Shown here piece after piece: positions 1 to 5,870 of a DNA stretch of 27,829 nt (position 1 is the stretch's first letter; the number at the start of each line of letters is the position of its first letter). Made by a program: the position numbers and the translations under genes. The DNA comes from JAVBLP01 sp031553505. GTDB lineage: Bacteria; Elusimicrobiota; Endomicrobiia; Endomicrobiales; Endomicrobiaceae. The notes beneath the pieces are model-generated. The model was given only the letters and a program-made list of their open reading frames with translations. It ran no database searches and had not been told where the DNA came from. The stretch is taken from the NCBI GenBank assembly GCA_031553505.1, contig JAVBLP010000027.1, positions 1 to 27,829 on the forward strand, written 5' to 3'.

Positions 1-186
1 TCTGAAGCTTTTTTCAAAACCGCAAGAGTATCATTTATAGCAGGCGTATTTGTTTTTACGGCTTTCGCGGCTTTCAGTTTTTTTACCCCTTCAGCATCAA
101 AAGTCGATAATATAGAAGCGTTGAATTACTATGTCATGAAAGATACGGTAGCTGAAAAAGGCGTTAAAGACATATTACTAGGATAA
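1..186 (+). CDS. C-terminal end of a small membrane protein (5' end outside window)
   Basis: An open frame runs from the first base to a TAA at 184-186 and encodes 61 residues without a start in view, so this is the C-terminal part of a longer gene. It contains one strongly hydrophobic stretch (about residues 10-30, FIAGVFVFTAFAAF-like) followed by a short charged tail of about 30 residues. The family is not recognisable from this piece. Its stop codon is 3 nt before the ATG of a Spy/CpxP-like gene, so the two are probably co-transcribed. In many Gram-negative bacteria such sensors sit next to a membrane anti-sigma factor and an ECF sigma factor. The arrangement fits that pattern, but this is inference only; the part that would decide it lies to the left of the window. 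Confidence 0.7.
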   Translation, partial: SEAFFKTARVSFIAGVFVFTAFAAFSFFTPSASKVDNIEALNYYVMKDTVAEKGVKDILLG

Positions 187-189
187 AAA

Positions 190-561
190 ATGATTATTTC
201 GGTTAAAACAAAAGCAGTTATTTTGAGTGTTCTTCTTTTCGCGGCGGCTTTTGCGTGCGGTTATGCGTTTAAAAGCATTGTTTACAAAAAATCGGAGTAT
301 TCATTCCAGTATAAATTTGAAAACCTTGAACTTCTTACAAAAGAACTCTCATTGAGCGACACGCAGCGCGCGCTTCTTTTTAATATCCTTGCCGACAATA
401 AAGATGCTATAGACAATATAATGAAGCAGGTTAACCCTAAAATAAAAATACAATTACACGTAATGAGGGAAAACATCAGAAACATACTTGACGACGGACA
501 GAAACAGATATATTCAGACCTTTTGAAAGAGCACGAAGAAAAAAGAGCGGAAGAACAATAA
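190..561 (+). CDS. Spy/CpxP-like periplasmic (heavy-metal-sensor type) protein
   Basis: Encodes 123 aa. Residues about 8-27 form a hydrophobic signal anchor; the rest is periplasmic and almost entirely alpha-helical, charged and coiled-coil-like. The segment LSLSDTQRALLF (about residues 53-64) and the later DDGQKQIYSDLL segment resemble the paired LTxxQ-type repeats of the Spy/CpxP/CnrR (periplasmic heavy-metal sensor) fold, and the length fits that family. Known members are envelope-stress chaperones or metal sensors that hold an anti-sigma factor or sensor kinase in check. The start is supported by AGGA at 180-183, 6 nt upstream of the ATG. It lies 3 nt after the preceding membrane-protein gene, so the two form an operon. 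The family call rests on pattern and context only, because overall sequence conservation is low. Confidence 0.6.
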   Translation: MIISVKTKAVILSVLLFAAAFACGYAFKSIVYKKSEYSFQYKFENLELLTKELSLSDTQRALLFNILADNKDAIDNIMKQVNPKIKIQLHVMRENIRNILDDGQKQIYSDLLKEHEEKRAEEQ

Positions 562-566
562 AAAGA

Positions 567-621
567 TCCCTGTAACATTTTTGAATGTCTTAGTGTCTTA
601 TTATCATAGGCGTTGCAGGGA
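567..621 (+). promoter_or_regulatory. Stem-loop in the leader of the secreted protein gene
   Basis: TCCCTGTAAC (567-576) pairs with GTTGCAGGGA (612-621) over 10 bp with one G-U pair, enclosing a 35-nt loop. No T-run follows, so it is not an intrinsic terminator. It ends 11 nt before the AAGGAG ribosome binding site (633-638) of the next gene, so it is probably a 5' leader structure or an mRNA processing/stability element. Confidence 0.4.
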
Positions 622-644
622 ATCAAATAAAAAAGGAGAAGGAA

Positions 645-1256
645 ATGAAAAAATTTTTGTCACTCGCAGTAGCGGCAGTTTTCGTAGCAAGCGCGGCATC
701 AATGGCTTTCGCGCAGAAAGCAAAAACAGCGGCACCGGCGTTTAAACCTTTCGCGGTTTATGTCGAAAACAACTCTAAGGAAAACCATTTTGCCCCTTCG
801 GGATGGATGGGCGATTACGGCGACATCAAGATTAACCTTGCAAGCACCGAAATGCCAAGAAGCGGAAACACCTGCATTAAGATTACTTACAGCGGAAAAA
901 TGACTCAGGGCGCGGGCTGGGCAGGCATTTACTGGCAGCAGCCGGCAAACAATTGGGGAGAAAAGAAAGGCGGCTATGATTTAACAGGCGCAACAAAACT
1001 TACTTTCTGGGCACGCGGAGCTAACGGCGGAGAAAAAATAGCCGAATTTAAAATGGGCGGAATCACCGGCGAATTCCCGGATTCAGATTCAGCTTCAGTA
1101 GGACCTATCGAACTTAAAAAAGAATGGCAGAAGTTTACAATCGATCTTAAAAACAAAGATCTTACGCACGTAATCGGCGGTTTCTGCTGGGCAGCGTCAA
1201 AAGACGACAATCCAAACGGATTTGTTGTTTATCTTGACGACGTAATTTACGAATAA
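645..1256 (+). CDS. Secreted beta-sandwich protein, carbohydrate-binding-like
   Basis: Encodes 203 aa. A classical signal peptide with a KK start and an alanine-rich core ends at AFA (residues 21-23), giving a mature secreted protein of about 180 aa. The mature part has alternating beta-strand patterns and aromatic residues typical of a galactose-binding-like jelly roll: a GWAGIYWQQP segment, LTFWARG, W-x-K-FTIDL and a final VYLDDV strand. This pattern is seen in CBM11-like and other glucan-binding modules attached to glycosidases. No catalytic domain is attached, so it may be a free binding or envelope protein. AAGGAG (633-638) is 6 nt upstream of the ATG. The gene ends at a strong intrinsic terminator, so it is probably a single transcription unit or the end of the 190-561 operon. 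The fold call is an inference; the ligand is unknown. Confidence 0.6.
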   Translation: MKKFLSLAVAAVFVASAASMAFAQKAKTAAPAFKPFAVYVENNSKENHFAPSGWMGDYGDIKINLASTEMPRSGNTCIKITYSGKMTQGAGWAGIYWQQPANNWGEKKGGYDLTGATKLTFWARGANGGEKIAEFKMGGITGEFPDSDSASVGPIELKKEWQKFTIDLKNKDLTHVIGGFCWAASKDDNPNGFVVYLDDVIYE

Positions 1257-1271
1257 TTTTTACGCCTACAA

Positions 1272-1302
1272 GGGCAGAGGATTTTATCCTCTGCCCTTTT
1301 TT
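1272..1302 (+). terminator. Intrinsic terminator
   Basis: A perfect 10-bp stem (GGGCAGAGGA at 1272-1281 with TCCTCTGCCC at 1287-1296) with a 5-nt loop is followed by six T residues (1297-1302). It lies 15 nt after the stop codon of the secreted-protein gene. Confidence 0.92.
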
Positions 1303-1365
1303 ATTTATTAAAACCTACTTTTTGTTCCGTTCATAATAATTGTTAATTTTAATCTGTTTTTGAAC

Positions 1366-1459
1366 TGTCATCCTGCGGCGCTTCCTTATGCGATCGCAGA
1401 ATCCAGCTTTTTTCTAATCTTTCATAGATTCCGCAACCCTTACAAGGCGCAGAATGACA
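1366..1459. repeat. Two-unit REP/BIME-like palindromic element
   Basis: The element is bounded by TGTCATCCTGCG (1366-1377) and CGCAGAATGACA (1448-1459), which are inverted repeats with one mismatch. Each half is itself a hairpin of one shared type. The left half (1366-1407) has ATCCTGC facing GCAGAAT. The right half, read on the opposite strand, has ATTCTGC facing GCGGAAT. The left half matches 27538-27579 over the same 42-nt length with conserved arms and different loop sequence. This is the layout of REP sequences joined head-to-head into a mosaic element. It lies in the gap between two + strand genes. No transposase is nearby. Confidence 0.7.
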
Positions 1460-1525
1460 AGCATTTCATCCTACATATTACCGATTTTTAACTAATAATT
1501 ATTAATTATACCTTCCGTTTTGATT

Positions 1526-1553
1526 TTGGCGGAATTATATAGTATTGTATAGT
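1526..1553 (+). promoter_or_regulatory. Putative sigma-70 promoter of the LolA-like gene
   Basis: TTGGCG (1526-1531) and TATAGT (1548-1553) are separated by 16 nt, about 25 nt upstream of the ATG at 1579. The ribosome binding site AGGAG lies at 1566-1570. The -35 box matches consensus at 4 of 6 positions, the -10 box at 5 of 6. Confidence 0.45.
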
Positions 1554-1578
1554 TACAATAAAAACAGGAGAACAATAA

Positions 1579-2355
1579 ATGAAAAAATTAGTTTTAGCAG
1601 CAGTTTTTACGCTTTCCCTTGCCACATTCGCCGTTGCGCAGGAAACGCCGGCTTCCATCTACGAAAAAATAATCAAAAACAGCTTTGCCGGCAACTTTAA
1701 AACGCTTATAATAGACAAAGAACTTTATTCGACACAGATACCTGCCGGCATGAAGATTGAAAGCAAAACTTTTATATCAGAAAACAAATTCCGCGAAGAA
1801 ACGATTTCAACTGACGAAAACGAAAAAACATCTTCAATAGTAACAATTTTCACGTCAAGCGACACTTATATAAGCTATGATTCCGGCGAAAACTTCTTTT
1901 CTCTTGGCACCTCTTTTCTGGAAAATATATCCGACAATATAAAAGACATCCAGCCGTTTTCAGGCAATGCGAAGCTTTTGGAAAAAACCGAAAATGTTGA
2001 CGGAAAAGAATGTTACGTAATAGAAGATGTGAGCGATAATATTAATATGACTTTCTATATTGAAAAAAAGACTTATTTTATAGTAAAAACCGTATTTGTA
2101 AACGGCCAGCTCAGAATTACTTCGCATATGTCGGATTATGAAAAGGTAAAAAAATACTACACGCCGAACACAACTAAAGTGATAATGGAACAGCTTACAG
2201 GCAGCAAACTTGTTACCGAATCCACTATCAAGATTAAATCGGTGAAGTTTAATCCGAAAATAAACGATTCAATTTTTGAGCCGAAGAATGTGCTTCCTTT
2301 ACCGGAAATCCCAGGTTTTAACATCAAAGAAATGATTGAAGACATGTTTAAATAA
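1579..2355 (+). CDS. LolA-like secreted outer-membrane lipoprotein-sorting family protein
   Basis: Encodes 258 aa. A signal peptide ends at AVA (residues 18-20), leaving a mature periplasmic protein. The mature sequence has the look of the LolA/LolB-type half-barrel: an early helix with a YEKI core, then successive amphipathic strands (KIESKTFISENKFREE, TYISYDSGENFFSL, KECYVIEDV, MTFYIEKKTYFIVKT). Those strands match the outer-membrane lipoprotein-sorting protein family, which carries hydrophobic cargo across the periplasm. It is longer than classical LolA (about 180-200 aa mature), as is usual for divergent members. AGGAG at 1566-1570 supports the start. The gene has its own putative promoter and ends at a strong terminator. 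Its real cargo is unknown; the family assignment rests on pattern rather than on invariant residues. Confidence 0.6.
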   Translation: MKKLVLAAVFTLSLATFAVAQETPASIYEKIIKNSFAGNFKTLIIDKELYSTQIPAGMKIESKTFISENKFREETISTDENEKTSSIVTIFTSSDTYISYDSGENFFSLGTSFLENISDNIKDIQPFSGNAKLLEKTENVDGKECYVIEDVSDNINMTFYIEKKTYFIVKTVFVNGQLRITSHMSDYEKVKKYYTPNTTKVIMEQLTGSKLVTESTIKIKSVKFNPKINDSIFEPKNVLPLPEIPGFNIKEMIEDMFK

Positions 2356-2370
2356 AAATAACCCGCAAAA

Positions 2371-2404
2371 AAGAGGTGCTGCGTTAACGCAGCACCTCTT
2401 TTTT
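2371..2404 (+). terminator. Intrinsic terminator
   Basis: A perfect 13-bp stem (2371-2383 with 2388-2400) with a TTAA loop is followed by T residues and preceded by A residues (2367-2372). It can therefore act in both directions, but it directly follows the LolA-like gene and stands well clear of the terC stop codon. Confidence 0.92.
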
Positions 2405-2405
2405 A

Positions 2406-2644
2406 TAGTACCCTGCTATGACAAAAAAGTAAAGTTATTGACTCTAATGCCGCACAAGCACACATCTTATGAACGAAGATTTTTAAATATCTATTGAAAA
2501 CTGTTTGAGCGGCATCTCTAAAAGCCTTTATCTGCCGCGAGTGCAGCAAATTATTTTAAAAATATGAGTGAATGTGTGCAGCGGCAGATTTTTTGGTACT
2601 TTTGCATCACTTGATAAAAGTAGCCGGGGCAAAAGGCAACACTC
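2406..2644. other. Gene-free spacer with nested inverted repeats
   Basis: No convincing gene is present. Three inverted repeats follow each other: ATGCCGC (2447-2453) with GCGGCAT (2509-2515); ATCTGCCGC (2530-2538) with GCGGCAGAT (2581-2589), followed by a T-run to 2594; and a hairpin at about 2595-2624 (GGTACTTTT facing AAAAGTAGCC with a bulge). The second could act as a long-loop + strand terminator. The third, with the sequence after it, stays open in one + frame and reads FFGTFASLDKSSRGKRQ, which looks like residue of a coding fragment or a dispersed repeat. No function can be assigned. Confidence 0.4.
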
Positions 2645-3565
2645 TTAAGAAATATGCTTTTCTTTAACCGCCGAAGACGCAATAACTGAAACGGCAATTA
2701 TTGAAATGATTATCCCAAGAGAAAGCGCCGTGGGTATGTGAACATAATGCGAGATTATCATCTTTAAGCCTACAAAAAACAAAATTACCGCCACGCCGAT
2801 CTGCAAAAACCTGAACTTTGCAGCTAAATTTGAAAGCAAGAAGTATAAAGACCTTAAACCTACTATTGCAAAAATATTAGACGTGTACACAATAAACGTA
2901 TCCCTTGAGATTGAAAGCACCGCGGGGATGGAGTCTATAGCAAATATTATGTCGCTCATTTCAACCACGCCTACCGCAGCAAGCATGGGGGTGGCGTATA
3001 AAATACCGTTTTCCCTGATAAAAAAATTGCTTGTGTTTACATCGGGTTTAAAGCGGAAGAACTTTTTCAAAATTCTGTAAGCGATATTTTTTTCGGGGTG
3101 TATTTCACCTTCTTTTTTGACAAGCATCTTAACTGCCGTAACTATCAAAACCGCGCCGAAAACGTAGATTATCCAGGAAAAAGCGTTTATAAGCTGCACG
3201 CCTATGAAAACAAACAAAAATCTCAAAATAACCGCGCCGATTATTCCGTAAATAAGCACTTTGGGCTGGTGGGCTTTTGGAATGGCGAAATAAGTAAAAA
3301 TCATAAGAAAGACAAACATATTGTCTATCGAAAGCGAATACTCAACTACATACCCTGTTATATATTCAAGGGCTTTTTCATGTCCGAACGCAAAATATAC
3401 AAGCCCTCCGAAAGACAGCGCAAGCCCGATCCAAATGCTTACCATGACAACCGCTTCTTTCATTTCAACGTTGCCCTGATGTTTATTAAGAATCACCAGG
3501 TCAACAAAAAGCGCGACGGCAACCACAACCCAAAAAACTATCCACATTATCAGATGCAAATCCAT
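2645..3565 (-). CDS. TerC/Alx-family integral membrane protein (probable metal ion exporter)
   Basis: Encodes 306 aa, almost entirely hydrophobic, with about eight or nine membrane segments. The family signatures are intact: the SLSIDNMFVF motif with D81, and the EMSDIIFAIDSIPAV motif with D205 and D211, followed by FIVYTSNIFAIVGLRSLYFLL. Those acidic membrane residues are characteristic of the TerC/Alx group, whose members are linked to manganese export and to tellurite or alkaline-pH phenotypes. The length and the long loop around residues 150-180 fit the Alx subgroup. The ATG directly abuts the TAA of the GNAT gene, and an AGAGGT ribosome binding site lies inside the end of that gene. It is therefore the last gene of the ychF - nitroreductase - GNAT operon. 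The transported ion cannot be told from the sequence. Confidence 0.9.
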   Translation of the reverse strand: MDLHLIMWIVFWVVVAVALFVDLVILNKHQGNVEMKEAVVMVSIWIGLALSFGGLVYFAFGHEKALEYITGYVVEYSLSIDNMFVFLMIFTYFAIPKAHQPKVLIYGIIGAVILRFLFVFIGVQLINAFSWIIYVFGAVLIVTAVKMLVKKEGEIHPEKNIAYRILKKFFRFKPDVNTSNFFIRENGILYATPMLAAVGVVEMSDIIFAIDSIPAVLSISRDTFIVYTSNIFAIVGLRSLYFLLSNLAAKFRFLQIGVAVILFFVGLKMIISHYVHIPTALSLGIIISIIAVSVIASSAVKEKHIS

Positions 3566-4060
3566 TTATACCTCTATTTCCATAATATAATCATCCATAA
3601 AAAAACCGTTGTCTATGTCTTTTTTAACTTCATCAATAACTTTAAAACCGATTTTTTTATATGCGGCAATCGCGGAACCGTTATCTTTGTTTACCGTAAG
3701 GACAATGCTCGGCAAGCTCAATTCTTTGGCAAAATCTTTCATGAAATCTATTGATTTTCCAGCATATCCCTTGCCGCGGCTGTCTTTTCTTATATAGATT
3801 TTGCTTAAAAAAAGATGTTTATCGTTCGGCGCGACGGCAAAATAACCCTGAAAAACGCCGTTATCATCTTTAATCAAGAAATAATTGTAATTTTCCTTGG
3901 CAATCTGGCCCTGCATCGCCGCAAAAGACTGAAATTTGTCTAACATATAATCTATCTGAGCAACGGAAATAATACCGTGAAAATGCTGCCGCCAAATCTC
4001 GTCCGCGAGTTTTGCCGTAATTGAAAGCTGATCGTCATTTTGAACTTTAATGATTTCCAT
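3566..4060 (-). CDS. GNAT-family N-acetyltransferase
   Basis: Encodes 164 aa, the usual size for a single GNAT domain. The acetyl-CoA-binding motif A is clear as RKDSRGKGYAGK (about residues 92-103), following the LSKIYIRK strand. Motif B appears as the late NKDNGSAIAAYKKIGFKVI segment, the classic N-x-x-A-x-x-x-Y-x-x-x-G-F signature. It transfers an acetyl group from acetyl-CoA to an amine; the acceptor (small molecule, ribosomal protein or peptide) is not predictable. No good ribosome binding site precedes the ATG; the gene starts 4 nt after the nitroreductase stop codon, so translational coupling is likely. Its stop codon is joined to the start codon of the TerC-family gene. Confidence 0.88.
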   Translation of the reverse strand: MEIIKVQNDDQLSITAKLADEIWRQHFHGIISVAQIDYMLDKFQSFAAMQGQIAKENYNYFLIKDDNGVFQGYFAVAPNDKHLFLSKIYIRKDSRGKGYAGKSIDFMKDFAKELSLPSIVLTVNKDNGSAIAAYKKIGFKVIDEVKKDIDNGFFMDDYIMEIEV

Positions 4061-4064
4061 AAGA

Positions 4065-4610
4065 TTATATGAACTCCGCTATATCTTCAATTTTCTTCCT
4101 TGTGGAAGGGTTGCGCTGCGGGGTGCCGTCTTCCGGATAGCCGAGCGTTATAATACATTCTATTTTATATGAACGTGGAAGGTTTAATGCTTTTTTGATT
4201 TCTTTGCCCCGAAACCACCCTATATAGCAGGTGCCAAGCCCGATTTCTTCGGCTTTAAGCACCAAATGCTCGCAGGCTATTCCTAAATCTATTAAATGAT
4301 AATCAACGTCCTGTATTTTTTCGGCGATATCGTGCACAAGAAACTTTGTCTGGCTGCAGACAAGTATTATTGCCGGCGCTTCCGCAGCCCATTTATTAGG
4401 AACGACAAGATTCCCGAAACCTTCTTTTATAACTCTGTTTTTAGCTTCCGGAGTTTCAATAACCACAAATTTCCACGGCTGCGCGTTGCACGCCGAAGGA
4501 GCAAGCCTCGCTGCTTCCAAAAGCTGCATTATTTTTTCTTTTTCCACAGGAATATTTTTATATTTTCTCGTGCTTCTGCGGTTAGCAATTATTTCGTCCA
4601 GACTTTTCAT
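4065..4610 (-). CDS. Nitroreductase-family FMN oxidoreductase
   Basis: Encodes 181 aa, typical for the compact nitroreductase family. FMN-contacting motifs are present in order: RRSTRKY (residues 11-17), SACNAQPW (39-46) and GLGTCYIG (124-131), plus the C-terminal positively charged tail around RNPSTRKK. Such enzymes use NAD(P)H and FMN to reduce nitroaromatics, quinones or flavins, or work in cofactor metabolism; the physiological substrate is open. AAAGGCGG (about 4615-4622) upstream of the ATG is a good ribosome binding site. It lies 12 nt downstream of ychF and 4 nt upstream of the GNAT gene, so all are read as one operon. Confidence 0.9.
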   Translation of the reverse strand: MKSLDEIIANRRSTRKYKNIPVEKEKIMQLLEAARLAPSACNAQPWKFVVIETPEAKNRVIKEGFGNLVVPNKWAAEAPAIILVCSQTKFLVHDIAEKIQDVDYHLIDLGIACEHLVLKAEEIGLGTCYIGWFRGKEIKKALNLPRSYKIECIITLGYPEDGTPQRNPSTRKKIEDIAEFI

Positions 4611-4622
4611 ATGTGCCGCCTT

Positions 4623-5714
4623 TTACACATTAAACCTGAATTCTATTATATCGCCGTCTTTTACAACGTACTCTTTCCCTTCGCTTCTTAAAAGCCCTGC
4701 GTCTTTTACGGCTTTTTCGCTGCCGAGCCTTTGTAAATCGTCAAAATTCATAACTTCAGCGCGGATAAAACCCCTTTCAAAATCGGAGTGAATCACGCCT
4801 GCCGCCTGCGGCGCCAAAAAGCCTTTTTTTATTGTCCACGCGCGCACTTCTATTTCTCCCGCCGTTAAAAAGGTGGCAAGCCCGAGCAAATCATAACCCG
4901 CCCGTATCAGGCGGTTGAGGCCCGGTTCCTGAAGGCCTAAGTCTTTTAAAAATGTTTCCTGGTCGCTTTCGGAAAGCTCGGAAAGCTCCGCCTCGATTTT
5001 AGCGCAAATAGGTATAGCCTGTGCCCCTTCGGCTTTCGCTTTATTTTTTACTATTTCGGTATATTTATTTTCCAACGACGGCAAATCGTTTTCAGAAACG
5101 TTGCAGGCATACAAGACAGGTTTCGCGGTTATAAGAAAAAAGTCTCTTACAAACGCTTTTTCATCATCATTGAGTTCAAGAGTTCTTGCGGGATTTCCCG
5201 ATTCAAGATGTTTTTTCACTTTAGCGGCTGCTTCCCTTTCGGCGATTATCTTTTTATCGTTAAGCCTTAGGCCTTTTTCCAAACGTTCAAGTTTTTTTGT
5301 CATTGCTTCCATATCGGCAAGGATAAGCTCGGTATCTATTATTTCAATATCCCTTAAAGGGTCTACTTCTCCCATAACGTGCGTTATGTCTTTGCTTTCA
5401 AAACACCTTACAACGTGCACGATTGCTGCCGTTTCCCTGATATGGGCGAGAAACTGGTTTCCCAACCCTTCTCCCTGTGACGCGCCTTTGACAAGACCCG
5501 CAATATCTACAAACTCTACCGCAGCGGGTACTTTTTTCTTTGTGTTATATATTTTTTCAAGAACATCAAGCCTTTTATCCGGCACGGCAACAACGCCGAC
5601 ATTCGGATCTATGGTGCAAAACGGATAATTAGCGACTTCCGCGCACGCTTTGGTGATAGCGTTAAATAATGTGGATTTGCCTACGTTTGGTAGCCCGACA
5701 ATGCCAAGTTTCAT
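4623..5714 (-). CDS. ychF: Redox-regulated ATPase YchF (Obg-like ATPase, OLA1 family)
   Basis: Encodes 363 aa, the standard length. The P-loop is GLPNVGKST (residues 7-15) and the switch II motif is DIAGLVKG (70-77). The G4 position reads NVSE (205-208) instead of NKxD. This change is the hallmark of YchF and explains its preference for ATP over GTP. A central coiled-coil (about 130-180) and a C-terminal TGS domain (about 280-363) complete the family layout. YchF binds ribosomes and affects translation and oxidative-stress responses. It is the first gene of a four-gene operon running towards lower coordinates. The short upstream spacer holds a TTGTATA dyad that may belong to its promoter. Confidence 0.97.
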   Translation of the reverse strand: MKLGIVGLPNVGKSTLFNAITKACAEVANYPFCTIDPNVGVVAVPDKRLDVLEKIYNTKKKVPAAVEFVDIAGLVKGASQGEGLGNQFLAHIRETAAIVHVVRCFESKDITHVMGEVDPLRDIEIIDTELILADMEAMTKKLERLEKGLRLNDKKIIAEREAAAKVKKHLESGNPARTLELNDDEKAFVRDFFLITAKPVLYACNVSENDLPSLENKYTEIVKNKAKAEGAQAIPICAKIEAELSELSESDQETFLKDLGLQEPGLNRLIRAGYDLLGLATFLTAGEIEVRAWTIKKGFLAPQAAGVIHSDFERGFIRAEVMNFDDLQRLGSEKAVKDAGLLRSEGKEYVVKDGDIIEFRFNV

Positions 5715-5734
5715 ATTCCCTCTTTAAAAGTATT

Positions 5735-5750
5735 TTGTATAAGTATACAA
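5735..5750 (-). promoter_or_regulatory. ychF: Perfect 7-bp dyad upstream of ychF
   Basis: TTGTATA (5735-5741) and TATACAA (5744-5750) form a perfect inverted repeat with a 2-nt spacer, 20 nt upstream of the ychF start. On the minus strand it reads TTGTATACTTATACAA and includes a TATACT that could serve as a -10 box. It may be an operator, a promoter, or both; neither role is shown. Confidence 0.35.
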
Positions 5751-5803
5751 CTTATAGGCAAAAAAATAAAACTGGCAAAACTAGGTTCCTGGCCTTTTCT
5801 TTC

Positions 5804-5838
5804 GCAGCTTTGTGAGTTTATACTTCGCAAAGCTGCGG
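5804..5838 (-). other. Stem-loop after the giant gene
   Basis: CGCAGCTTTG (5804-5813) and CAAAGCTGCG (5829-5838) make a perfect 10-bp stem with a 15-nt loop, 33 nt after the stop codon of the giant gene. No T-run follows on either strand, so it is not a canonical intrinsic terminator. It could protect the 3' end of a very long mRNA or terminate with help from a protein factor. Confidence 0.5.
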
Positions 5839-5870
5839 GAAAACATCCAGTGTACAGTATCTTGTGATGA

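Noticed and set aside
3098..3754. A 218-codon + strand open frame opposite terC and the GNAT gene
   Set aside because: Both genes on the other strand are clear family members with conserved motifs; this frame encodes a basic, Tyr/Asn/Lys-rich product with no family features.
5101..5628. A 175-codon + strand open frame opposite ychF
   Set aside because: It is a mirror frame of the highly conserved ychF GTPase core; Ser/Phe-rich without motifs.
5804..5838. Stem-loop after the giant gene as an intrinsic terminator
   Set aside because: The stem is perfect but no T-run follows on either strand, so it is listed only as a stem-loop.
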